Assembly: GCF_963678635.1 (NCBI RefSeq)
Contig: NC_087071.1
Span: 31,484,141-31,548,140, forward strand
Length of the DNA: 64,000 nt
DNA from: Symsagittifera roscoffensis
Lineage: Eukaryota; Xenacoelomorpha; Acoela; Convolutidae
Direction of reading: 5' to 3'
The notes beneath the pieces are model-generated. The model did not search any database, was not told the origin of the DNA, and worked only from the letters and a program-made list of their open reading frames with translations. Below, piece after piece: positions 11,476 to 21,407 of this stretch. The translations under genes were made by a program, and so were the position numbers. Numbering within the stretch: position 1 is the stretch's first letter; each line of letters starts with the position of its first letter.

Positions 11476-11592
11476 GCACAATTTGGCATGGTCCAGTTTA
11501 TCTTTTCACTCATGTCTGATTGTAATTTCTTAATTAGACTATTGTAACGACTCCTGAAAATGAAAATGATTTTTGCCTCGGCAATGAAAAAC
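11476..11592 (-). repeat. Inverted duplicate of 11799-11905
   Basis: On the minus strand this segment reads the same as 11799-11905: GCCGAGGCAAAAATCATTTT, then TCAGGAGT, then the phrase encoding SDMSEKINWTMP. Copy 2 of the block (near 35365) lacks it and has about 25 unrelated bases instead, so it arose after the segmental duplication. Together with 11799-11905 it forms a stem of about 110 bp around a loop of about 200 bp. Confidence 0.75.
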
Positions 11593-11830
11593 AAAAAGGT
11601 GTAGAAATTACGTTCGTTACTCTTAGAAATTCAAAAACCGGGTTTTCCTGATGCTTGGAGAGTTTTTTGAAATTTAAATTTCAATCGGATCAAGAGTTTT
11701 CAATTTTTTTTGTTTGATTATTCGACCCTTACTACAAGAAATTGTCGTACTTGATTTGCGTGGAAGAAAAATGAATAGAAAAGTTAAACAGATTTAACAC
11801 CATTGCCGAGGCAAAAATCATTTTCATTTT

Positions 11831-12012
11831 CAGGAGTTCAGAACAAAAGTCTAATTAAGAAGTTACAATCAGACATGAGTGAAAAGATAAACTGGACCAT
11901 GCCGAAACATTCTGTTTATGAAAAAAAGTTAGGAAAATATTGCCAATGTCTTCAAAAGGCAGAAACTCAATTGAAAGAAGACTTTGTTTACGCAAATATA
12001 TCCAATTGGTGA
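11831..12012 (+). pseudogene. Unrecognised coding-like fragment
   Basis: A possible acceptor (TTTCATTTTCAG) precedes an open stretch containing SLIKKLQSDMSEKINWTMPK and then a cysteine-containing helical segment, ending at a stop after ISNW. In the second copy (35589-35770) the same stretch has an indel and an early TAG, and a shifted frame with KLQSFIGIRMKRL runs on instead. The decay in copy 2 and lack of a clear donor suggest a relic or a chance frame. I do not recognise a family. Confidence 0.25.
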
Positions 12013-13067
12013 AAAATCCGAAAAAAAAATTGCAATCGTTTATTGGAATTCGAATGAAAAGGCTTCAATATGAGTTATTAGTCGACCTTGACAAAACGTG
12101 TGTTTGCGGTATCTGATTTTGGATAATAATTTGAGCCAGGGTTGGTCAAAACTTTTAGATGTAAACACAATCTGAAGTAACAAAAAAATGCACTCGCCAT
12201 CTGAAGCTGATTATGTCATTGTACTTCCTTTTAATATAATGATAAAAAGCGAATTGCTCACTGTTAATATGGATTACAATTTTTCTCAGGTAGTCGCGTA
12301 GACAACAGTTCGTTGATAAGATACTGTTTTTTGCAAATTTCTTTAATATTAATCTGTTCACTTTCTTTCAAGTACCTGAACCAGTAAAAATTAATAAAAT
12401 TTAATGGTAAAGAAGTTTTCAATTGAAGTCGCTTTATTCATTAATAAACAGTTTGTGGTTTGAAAGAAACTATACCCTAAAGTTTATCCTTAAAGTTACC
12501 TAAGAGTTGAATTTAACTGTTAAAAATTTTTTTGTTTGCTGCACAAAATTTTTCAGCTTCTCCGCAAAAAATTCAAAATTTTTTGTGCTAAAAATCATTA
12601 TACCATGTCCTTGATAAAGAAGACAATCTTGACAAGTCAGAGTCCTTGTCAAAAAATTGTGGCAGTTTAGTTAAATTTTTATTACATTTTTGTTGCATAC
12701 TTTGTCGAATTGTATCGTATTTTGAAGTCAAAAATTGCTGATTTGATTCTCATAATTTTTCAACATTATTTTTTTGCGGTTTTGTAAGACTATTGCGACA
12801 TTTTTGATAAAATCTCTCGAAATTGCAGTTCAGATGCAAAATGATTGTCAATTGAAGGCTTGTTTGTAGTTGAATATTTAATCAAACTTAAGGAAATTTT
12901 TAAAGAGCAATTTGGATGCACTCATTTGTACAATTGGACATTTTTGTTTTTAATTTTTTTTGAAAATGAAATTTTAAAAAAACATTTTGGCTCTTATTTT
13001 AGACTAAATAATTGAAAAGTCCAAAGTCTAGTACTATTGATCTGTTAAATGATCTGTAATGATCTGT

Positions 13068-14730
13068 CGTCTTGGGGAATTTGACTGTTTAGACCCAATA
13101 TATCCCTTCTATATTGTCCGCTAAGTCCCTTCCCTAAATACCAGAACCAGCAAGGGGTGCGCTGTGATCCGGTATTTGATGACAATCCCTTCGGTTGAAA
13201 GGTTGAATTTGGTGGTCGATCGATGTACTACACTGGGTTGCGTCCCCTTTACTCAATTGCTCCCAATCGTATTTGACAAATGACCCCCTGCATGACTTTA
13301 TTTTAGTTCTTCCTAACTTTTTCCCTTTCCTATGAATTGGGTAGTTCTCACACAACCTGGAGTTTAACTTCCGTGATACTTAAAAAATTTCCATTTTTGG
13401 TCATTTTTAATTTTATTCCCCTAAGTCCAAGGGCTGGGTAATTCCCTTCCCCGTGTCCGTTTTGATCAGAAAAAAAACCACAAGAATTCATTTAATATGC
13501 TAGGGCTGTTCATAAAATCTTCATCCCGAATTTCCCATTTTCCCCCATAGATGTTCCCAATTTTTGTCCAGGGCTGGATTTTTACTTGTTTGTCATTCTT
13601 ATCGAAAGAGCAAGTGGAGTGGGTTAAGTTGACCCCAATGTTTGCTCATTAAAGAAAATCACTTTCGTTCGGGTACAAAAGTTAAAACTAAAAATTCTCG
13701 ATTTAGGGGCCTCCCCTTACCTCCCCAGGTGGGTAAGTACCCCTTGCGGGTCCTTAAAAGGCTAATTTATGGCTTTTCAGAGGGTTCCGGGGGTCTTGGG
13801 GTCAAAAATGCTAAATGACTTTTTAGAGGTCATCCAAGGTCAAATGGGGTCAAACGCGTCCAAACGTCTAATTTTCGATGGGAGATCATTCCCACTAAGT
13901 TTCATTCATATCGGACCATCCCTTCGAGGTGTCAATTAACTTTTTTCCCTAAAATTGCCATTTTCACCCCATAGGAAGTTCCGGAGAGGATTGGGTCACT
14001 AGGGGTCCCCCTACTGGGTTGGGCCCCCCTTTACATTGGTGCATTAAAATCACAAGTCAATTATCACTATCAGGTGTTAAAAGCCGTATTCAATTTTCAA
14101 GTGCTAATAGCTTCCGACGTAGCCGCCGGATTGGTTCCAAACATTAATACATTCTAGGTCTTCCCCCAACCTACCATCCCCCCAAGTTTCAGCCTCCTAG
14201 CATTATCAGGGGTCGAGAAATAACGAAAAGTGGGTTTTGTTTACATAGGGCGTAAAACCGGAAGTAATAACCGCATGCGTTCAAAATCCCGGTGGTGAAC
14301 TTCCCTCGCCTAGGGCTACAACATATTGCAATATGAAGTCATTCTGACCATTAGTTACCGGTTTACAAAAAGTGCTAATTGCATTTTCGGAAATCAGTAT
14401 CACTCGCCCCCCAGGGGTCCCAGGGGTCTGGAAATTTGCATGCCCGGCTAAAATCATAAAATCATCTCTATTAGTCATCCACCAATTTTCATAAGGATCG
14501 GACCAATGGTTCCCAATCCGGGGGGGGGGGGGGTTTCCAGATTTATAGCGCTTTCCCGATTCTTCGCCCTAGAGGTCAAATTCAAGGTGCAAAGTCCGAT
14601 TACGATTGTTTGCTCTCAAACTAAGCTTATCTATCACTGAATTTCATTGCTACAAGTTCATACAGTCGGTTTACGTTAAAATCAAATTTCGAAATTTTCG
14701 ACCATTTTCATCATGAATTACCAATCTTAC
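13068..14730. mobile_element. 1.66-kb insertion with 9-bp target duplication, no terminal inverted repeats
   Basis: The 9-mer ATGATCTGT lies at 13059-13067 and again at 14731-14739, and copy 2 (near 36895) has the uninterrupted site. The inserted DNA begins CGTCTTGGGGAATTTGACTG and ends ACCAATCTTAC. It is markedly more GC-rich than the AT-rich host sequence, contains a run of 14 G at about 14520, and repeats short phrases such as TTTCATTCATATCGGACC and its variant TTTTCATAAGGATCGGACC. No long frame, poly-A tail or inverted terminal repeat is seen. A 9-bp duplication would fit Mutator-like elements lacking terminal repeats, but that is only a guess. Confidence 0.7.
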
Positions 14731-14889
14731 ATGATCTGTTGACCAGTTAAGGCCAAGAATTATTTTGTTGACAGTTACAACTCAACTGTACTTTTGGAGA
14801 CCCATTCAGCTTTTGGAACACCTTTCCTATTGACTGACCACCTTGAATATCATGTACGAAAAGAGTATAAAAAACTGTCGAGGGCTATC

Positions 14890-15232
14890 CTGATGGGCGA
14901 AGGACCAAATGGACCAATGAATCATATGCAAAGGACCAAAAACAAAAACAGTCGAAAGTCAATATTTTAGATGCATCAATTGCCGTTCAAATAAAACGAA
15001 TTAATTGAAGCAAAATTTTGCTCTCTCATGGTCGAAGGACCAAATGAGCGAATGATTTATATACGAAGGAGCAAAAACAAAAACAGTCGAAAGTAAATCA
15101 TTAAAATGAATCAATTGCCGTTTAATTGAAAAGAATTAAATTAAGCAATATTTTGCTTCTCTCATAGGTGAAGGACAGAATGGGACAAGGACTCATAGGC
15201 GAAAGAACCGAAATCAAAAATAGTTTTGATTT
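14890..15232. repeat. About 135-bp tandem repeat, 2.6 copies
   Basis: Units start with GAAGGACCAAATG at 14899, GAAGGACCAAATG at 15034 and GAAGGACAGAATG at 15170. Each continues through AACAAAAACAGTCGAAAGT and TCAATTGCCGTT. The same array is in copy 2 at 37051-37390, so it predates the segmental duplication. Confidence 0.8.
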
Positions 15233-15572
15233 CGGTTTTTCTATAACGAAAGAAACTCTTGAAATATAAAAATTGTTCCGATTCGCTGGCAGTCAGTGAC
15301 AACTTGAAAGCGTTTTCTTCGTTTTTAATTTCTCCCAATCTTTATATTAAGTCCCTGAAAAGGTTTACTTTTTTTGAGATTTTCACGCTTTCTTTCCAAG
15401 TATTGGAACACTGATGAAACTTCATTAGCTGAATTTTTTTTGCCCATTCTATTCTGTCTTTCACCTATGGGGGATTGCACCAAGACTGTCGTGTTCTTGG
15501 GTAACCTTGAAATTTTAGAGCAAGTTTATATCCTCGTCTCTAAAGCGTTAACTTAGTTCTACGTTCGAATCT

Positions 15573-16286
15573 TCAGGCAGCCACAATTGAGTATTTCACT
15601 GGCAGAGCTAAGCAGTTTGGATCAAAATTAATATTGGGGCGGAGGATCTTAACTTAATATTTTAGAGGGTGTTATTTCGATCCGACTTTTTTTCTTTAAA
15701 ATTATTGCCAGATCTGATGGGCTCGGTTTTGGGCATACACCGATTGACCTCGATCGATGGTTCACGGTTACACACGACTTTTACTGACGTTTCTTACCTG
15801 CTTGTGGAATAATCTGCTTGATGATCGGCGTCAAAACAAGCTAAAATAAAATAAATTATTTACAAAACACAATTTTTTTTGTATTTTTTGAAAATCATTT
15901 AGTAAGCTCAAAGTAAGTTATAATATTTGCAAACCAACTGTTCTTGATTTGTAAATATGATTTTTGCTCCTACCTGGCCCGCCTGTTCGTCCAGTGACAT
16001 GGATTTCTCCATGAACCCTGAAAAAATATAGTTTCAAAATTTTTGATCTATTTGTAGATAAGAAAAGTTACTTTTTACTTGCAATCCAGAAAAAATATTT
16101 CAATAAAATGTTTTATAAAGCTGAATCCTGATTTCAAAAAGAATAGTTCTGGGCAATTTTGTGAGCATTTTAAAAAAAATCATGATCGAGAGTAGACTTT
16201 TTACGTTACCAAAAGTATCATCTCGCACGAAAAGCAAAGATACCTAAAATTTATTTAAAAAACTCACCCCGTTTTAGTTTCGGCAT
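15573..16286 (-). CDS. Candidate small protein gene with four tiny exons, copy 1
   Basis: Exons on the minus strand: 16286-16268 (19 bp, starts ATGCCGAAACTAAAACGGG, donor GTGAGT), 16017-15974 (44 bp, acceptor TTTTTTCAG, donor GTAGGAG), 15840-15798 (43 bp, acceptor TTATTTTAG, donor GTAAGAA) and 15607-15573 (35 bp, acceptor ACTGCTTAG, ending in TGA). The phases join without conflict and the total is 141 bp, or 46 codons plus stop. The peptide starts MPKLKRG, contains EKSMSLDEQAGQ and an amphipathic stretch LTPIIKQIIPQA, and ends KYSIVAA. There is no signal peptide or obvious membrane segment. All four exons read identically in copy 2, whereas the introns between them differ at several percent of positions. 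I do not recognise the family. Exon 3 ends in phase 1 and could also splice to the exon at 1693-1530. Introns are 250, 133 and 190 bp. Confidence 0.55.
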
Positions 16287-17054
16287 GTTTCATAAACCAA
16301 TCATGAAAAAAAACAATAAAAATTTTAATTTTGCAATATTTTTGCACGCGGGGTTAAAAATAAAATAAATGTGAAGGTTTCATTCGCTCGGTAACACATA
16401 ACAACGTGTATAAATGGCTAAACGATGTTTTGACAATCCGTTATGCAAGAAAACATTCTTTGTTTGATCAAAAGGTGACTGAATTTGAACAAAAAATGAG
16501 ACATTTTTCAGCTGGTGTTAATTACATGCCATTGGGGAAGACGGCGCTTATAAAAATCAGATGCCATTTTGAAGTGATGCTCTGAAAACTGTTCAAACAA
16601 AAGACCTCAAAATAAAAAGAATTTGATATTATGCTTTTGACATTTTAATTTTTCTCTCATTAAAATAATACAATTCTCTCCATCTTAAGAAGTTTTTGAA
16701 TTCAAACTTCAAGAAACTTGTATCAGAGACAAACATTAAATCTCTAAATTAGATAGCGATGAATTTAGAAAACTCGTTTCTATTTGCCCTTTGGATACGA
16801 TCGAAATTTCCTAAAAATTGAAATGATTGAAAAACAGACTGAAACAATCATTCTAATTTGGATTTTGAGAGAAAAAAAAGATTTAAGGGGGGCCATTACG
16901 AGGCCAAACTCTGCAATGGATAGGCGCACAATTTGAGGTCTCTAGGTCTCAGAAGGAATCTAGAAACACGTCTGTAAACATATTCCAAAATGTAAGTGGA
17001 TTCAGCGTACAAAAACATGTAACATAAATTTTGTCGGCATAGTTGTTTTGTTAT

Positions 17055-17450
17055 GGATTCCACAACAAATGAATATAACTATTTGTATTGGATTCGGCAA
17101 ATGTATGCAGATTCCGCAAAATTTAAGAGGATTCCGAAACTGTAAGTTGGATCCGCAAAGTTTGTAAGCGAAATCCGCAGTTGTAAAGAGCTTCCGCAAC
17201 AGCGCAGTTTTACTATGCCCATATTTTTTTTATTTGATTGTGGATTCAGGAAACTGTTCTTGATTCCGCTCATTCCTCTGTGTTTGGACCAATTTTGAGT
17301 AATACAGTGGTTTAGCTATTTGTTTGTGGAATCCAAAACAGCAAAGAAGATTGAAAAAAATAGCAATGTTGCGGTTTCAGCGGCAAATCCGATTTTGGCT
17401 TATTGCTGATTCCGCTTACAAACCACAAACTCCACAGTTTGGCTTCACTA
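17055..17450. repeat. Inverted-repeat element built from ATTCCGCA-type motifs, copy 1
   Basis: From 17088 to 17205 a motif close to GGATTCCGCAAA recurs about every 22-24 bp with variable spacers. The left end GGATTCCACAACAAATG is mirrored on the other strand near 17315-17335 (TTTGTTTGTGGAATCC), and the right part (17380-17440) has the same motifs inverted. This looks like a decayed foldback element. A related end is seen at 28810-28860 (TTGCGGAATCCGCTCAC). Copy 2 is 39190-39590. Confidence 0.5.
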
Positions 17451-18879
17451 TTGCAGATATGGGCTTTGGGCTTAAGGATTCAACTCACAACTACCTTTGG
17501 AACTAAAATACGAATCCTTTTTTGACTCTATGTTTTTCTTTCGGTGCCTGTTGTGATTTTGTTTTTTCAATTACTCTTTTCACAAAACTAACAGATTTTG
17601 TCTGAACTTAATATTTGCCTAGCAACCTCCTTCAGATTGAGCGTGCTCAGCGTTATTGCGTTTAATAAGAAAAAATACTTATTTTAAATTAGCTCTAATT
17701 GTCTACGTTTTATTTGCTTTAAACTTAGTTTTATTAGGTGATAAAAACTAAAAATAATGGCGCAGTCATATATATAAAAAAACTGTTATGAGGAAAGTCC
17801 CCCATTCTGGCAAAATCACACCAGTGACTTCCTCAATAATTAGCTTTGATAGAAAAAAAAACAAAAACAAATTGTTAAACCCGTTGAAACTTTTGAAACC
17901 AGAATTTTATAGATAGAATGGGAGCAATAAAAAAAATCACTTACATCAAACACTGAACGTCAATTTGAATTGTAGAATATAAAATACGATTCATTAAAAG
18001 CCAAAACAGAAGAATCAAGTTTGAAACGGAGACTTTTAACGGATCGTGCAATAAGAAGCTGACATTAAGATCCACTCATTGCTTTATCTGGCATTAGATA
18101 GCACAAGTTAACGTTTTTTTTGCTCAAAATTTCACCAAGGTTGAAATCCATCCTCTGTATTAGTTCTGTGGGATTCTGGAGTTCCCTCAATCAAGCATTC
18201 ATTAGAAAGCCGACGTTTAACTTTGAATGCCACACACTCCTAAAAAAACACCGGAGGGAAAAACAAAATATGGAGCAGTTATAGCGCGCTCTAGCCGAAT
18301 TGGCTAAAAATATGATATATCGCGCTGAGTAGAGGAATGTATTCGGGATGTCTTCATAGACAAAACGAAGAAGAGCGATAAAACAGAAATTTTACCACAA
18401 AAGGAAACCCTAGATAAAGCTTTGATCGACAAAAAAATGGTTTTGATTATTCTCAAGATATCATTAATTCTGAAAACTGCATATAACCTACAAAATTTCG
18501 TAAAAAACAACGGACTTTTTTTTTAAAAAAAAGAGCCCACGTTAGCTGTAGATATAGAAAATTCTTGTATAAGTTGAGGTTGAAAACTTGTAAAATTTTA
18601 TCTCTGGTCTGTCCAGCAATGCAGAACCTCTGTAAACATAAAAAGTTAACATTTTTACATATCGCCAAAAACTGTAAATCCTGAAGAAAGAATGTGAAAA
18701 TTGCTGATATCCAAGAAATTGAAAAAAATATATTTAAACCTGTCGAGTCAGCCTGCTGAAGAAAACCAGGTATACAAAGACTGTTGCCTTGTATTTAATG
18801 CATGGTCGGTAAGCGGGCCAAAGTGATAGTGACAATTATTTGATACTGAATGTGATCAAAAATAATTGATGAAGCGGGA

Positions 18880-18930
18880 GAAGAACTGGAGAAATTGCTA
18901 GGCATTGATTTGAAAAAGGTAAATTTCGTT
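18880..18930 (+). other. Weak exon-like segment
   Basis: A stretch reading ATTGATGAAGCGGGAGAAG and then a leucine/lysine-rich codon run ends AAAAAG before GTAAATTT, a plausible donor. Copy 2 (about 41005-41060) keeps the frame but shows four amino-acid changes in about twenty codons plus a nearby one-base indel, so constraint is not evident. No family is recognised. Confidence 0.15.
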
Positions 18931-20142
18931 ATGTCAACGTATAAATTGACTCGGCTAGCCCGGTTAGTTTCCTCAAGAAATTATACTGCATCAATTAAAG
19001 GTGCAAGACCCGTTAATCAAGCTACGAAAGGCCTCTACTCTGCGTATACGTTGATCCGATAAAGTTAGCGGGCCAATTTTTTGTCCCAACCAGATCCAAC
19101 GGATGGCCTTTCGATAAAACAGCTTTCTTCATCTTAGTTGTTCACGAGCGTAATTCCTCTTGAACTATAATGTTCTACATGGTGTCGAGATCGAATCTAT
19201 CAGAAAAACTTTCCGCACTTCAAGAACACCTCAGGAATGAATCGAGTTGTAAATTCTGTAGCATTATTCAAAAAAGAGACGGAGCCGTTAATCAAAAAGT
19301 CTATTTGCCTTTTGATAAAATTGAAATCATTAATCAATTCACAATCACTCATTTTCATTAGCCCATAAAACTCATTTAAATAAAAGGAGAAGGTTAATTC
19401 TCTACTTATAAGCATGTCTAAATCAAGCCTATCTAAATCTAAGGAGGCATAAGAAAAAATAGAAATGTGGGAAAAATTGGACTCACCTGCCTAATTTTTG
19501 TATTCTCAAGAAATACAAGTCAAATAACTCAGCGTGCGACTTCAAAAAACATTAATTAAAATGATCTCAATCATTCAAGAACGGGTAGACAGAGTCGCAC
19601 CTCAATTTTCCAAAAAATTTGAAAAAAAATTTATTCTTGTAAAATTTGGGTCTAAAACAGCATAAGTTGAATAGAAAATAGACATTTTCATGAGAAAACA
19701 GTGCTATGTTTTTCAGTGGGCGGCAATATAGCAAGCTTTTACTAATTTTCTACCGGTTGTTATTCCGGGTTGTATGATTTGCCTAACGAGTTCCAAAAAG
19801 TGATGCATTCAACCATCGGAGTTAATCTTTTTTTTAAATGTTGTCTTTGACAATGTGTTAAATTTCCAAAGGAAGCTCCAGTGACCAGAGAGACATCGTA
19901 AAAAAAATTAATCGGCACTCGACCAGCACAATTTCGTCGTAAAATGGCCAAAGTGCAATTTCGTTTTGAAAAAGATTAAAATGGTTAGTTTTTGAAATGG
20001 ATTTTTGAAATTTCTGAATCAGAATCTATCCTAAAGAAAGATAGGACCACTGCATTGAAATTTTTTTTACCAAATCCTCGTAATCTAAAAGAACTACGTT
20101 TTTTCTATGTGTTGACTATTCAATTCACGGAACTCATACCAA
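18931..20142. other. No supported gene; end of block S
   Basis: AT-rich DNA with short frames in several phases, none with paired splice signals that survive in both copies. It is shared with 41060-42294. Confidence 0.5.
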
Positions 20143-20879
20143 ATTGATTATCCCTCGAAACTCACTTACGACTGCTTTTTAACCAGAATTCAAGTTTCAT
20201 TTTGTCGGCTGAATATACAATCATTTTTGAAAAACTAAGCTCAAAAATTGTTTATTTTTCAGAAAACACACAAATTCACGTCCATTTAAAAAAAAATTAA
20301 AATTGCTTTTAAAAGAATGGTCTGGGCATCGCAAGGTGTAGTTTGTGGTATCTTCTTGTAATTCTGGAAATAGAAATTAAATTAGCAGTTTTGCAAGATG
20401 AGTAGATAGGCTTTTAACCTTTGATTTTACTATTAAATTTTCATCCGCAAAATATATCGCCTTTGTTGATTTGATCTTCAAATTTCCAATGCAAAACCTG
20501 TACCTTCTTCAAATAAGCAAAGAATTGGTATTGGCCACGTTTTTGAAAACTAAACTTTATTACTCCATCTTATAAAAGAGTAAGATCAAATGTGCGCATT
20601 CAACGGAATCATCAAAATTCGAAAAATTTCAATGACGCAAAACTATGTCATAACATTGTAGCATCTGATCTATTTGATCATCTGAAGATCTCTACTTTTA
20701 ATCACCACTTTTTCATTTTTTGTTTGAACTTTCAATTTTATCAATATCTCCTATGCATCTAATACTGCGAATAAAGTGATGGTAAAAAGTGGAGTTGTAA
20801 TTACTCCTTCTTTCTCCTGTGTTTCTGTAAATTTCGCCGTCAACAAAAAGTTTTCCGGACATTCGACTTTACAAAAAAA

Positions 20880-21407
20880 CAAGAGTGCTCGTATCAGGGC
20901 GAAGCTCTGAATGTTCCGACTGCCTTTTAGGGTTTATGGATCAGTAATAACATTAAAAAATTAAATGTAATAAAACAGAGAGAAAATTTTTTGTGTACTA
21001 AAATTTGAAATTTTGTGTGAACATAATCCCCCCATACGCCATAAAATTTACAAAAAGATAGATTTCGCTCCTTGTGACAAATCAATTAAGTCAAATAAGC
21101 TTCTTTCAACCAATTCGAAACGGATTTTAGGACGGATTAACTCTCCGCTTACGTGTTAATAGCGCGAAATATATCGCGCGCTAATTGCACCATATTGGCA
21201 AGCTTTAAACCCCTATACTTTTACGAAAAATTATCACAGGCAAAATATCTTTTCAAATTTGAGCTCAGGACAACAATACTTTTCGAATGATGTTTAAAAA
21301 ATTCCGTCAAATTTGGCTGGTTAAAAAGTCGAAATTTGTCTGAAGAAAAAAAAACCCACCCCGAGCACAAATATTCCGTTACTTTCGTATCGAAAGTCGG
21401 AACAAAA
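20880..21407. mobile_element. Inserted module of T units (type 1)
   Basis: Copy 2 reads from TTTACAAAAAAATA directly into ACCCGAGAC (43018-43040), while the T units have about 530 bp between these points. The insert starts AAGAGTGCTCGTATCAGGGC and ends TTTCGTATCGAAAGTCGG. ACAAAAA occurs at both edges and may be a target duplication. It contains an imperfect GC-rich palindrome (21156-21184) of TAGCGCG and CGCGCGCTA around ATAT. Other copies are at 22503, 24031, 25690 and 26717, the second and last of these U-type diverging by many substitutions. No coding frame or clear terminal inverted repeats. Confidence 0.6.

Larger units (their letters stand above)
11060..20142. repeat. Segmental duplication block S, copy 1
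   Basis: Collinear with 34945-42294 at a few percent divergence, apart from two copy-1-specific events: an inverted duplication at 11476-11592 and the insertion 13068-14730. It carries the four-exon gene on the minus strand. The stretches 12100-13060, 16430-17040 and 17640-18880 are AT-rich and hold nothing I can support beyond simple homopolymers. Confidence 0.85.

Noticed and set aside
14520-14535. Run of G as a G-quadruplex or telomere-like signal
   Set aside because: A single homopolymer without repeated spaced G tracts; no telomeric repeat is present.
15420-15500. Alternative exon with CCCCCATAG/GTGAAAG on the minus strand
   Set aside because: In the phase required by the preceding exon it ends in TAG at the donor, and its acceptor lacks a pyrimidine tract; it is conserved in both copies and may be untranslated sequence.
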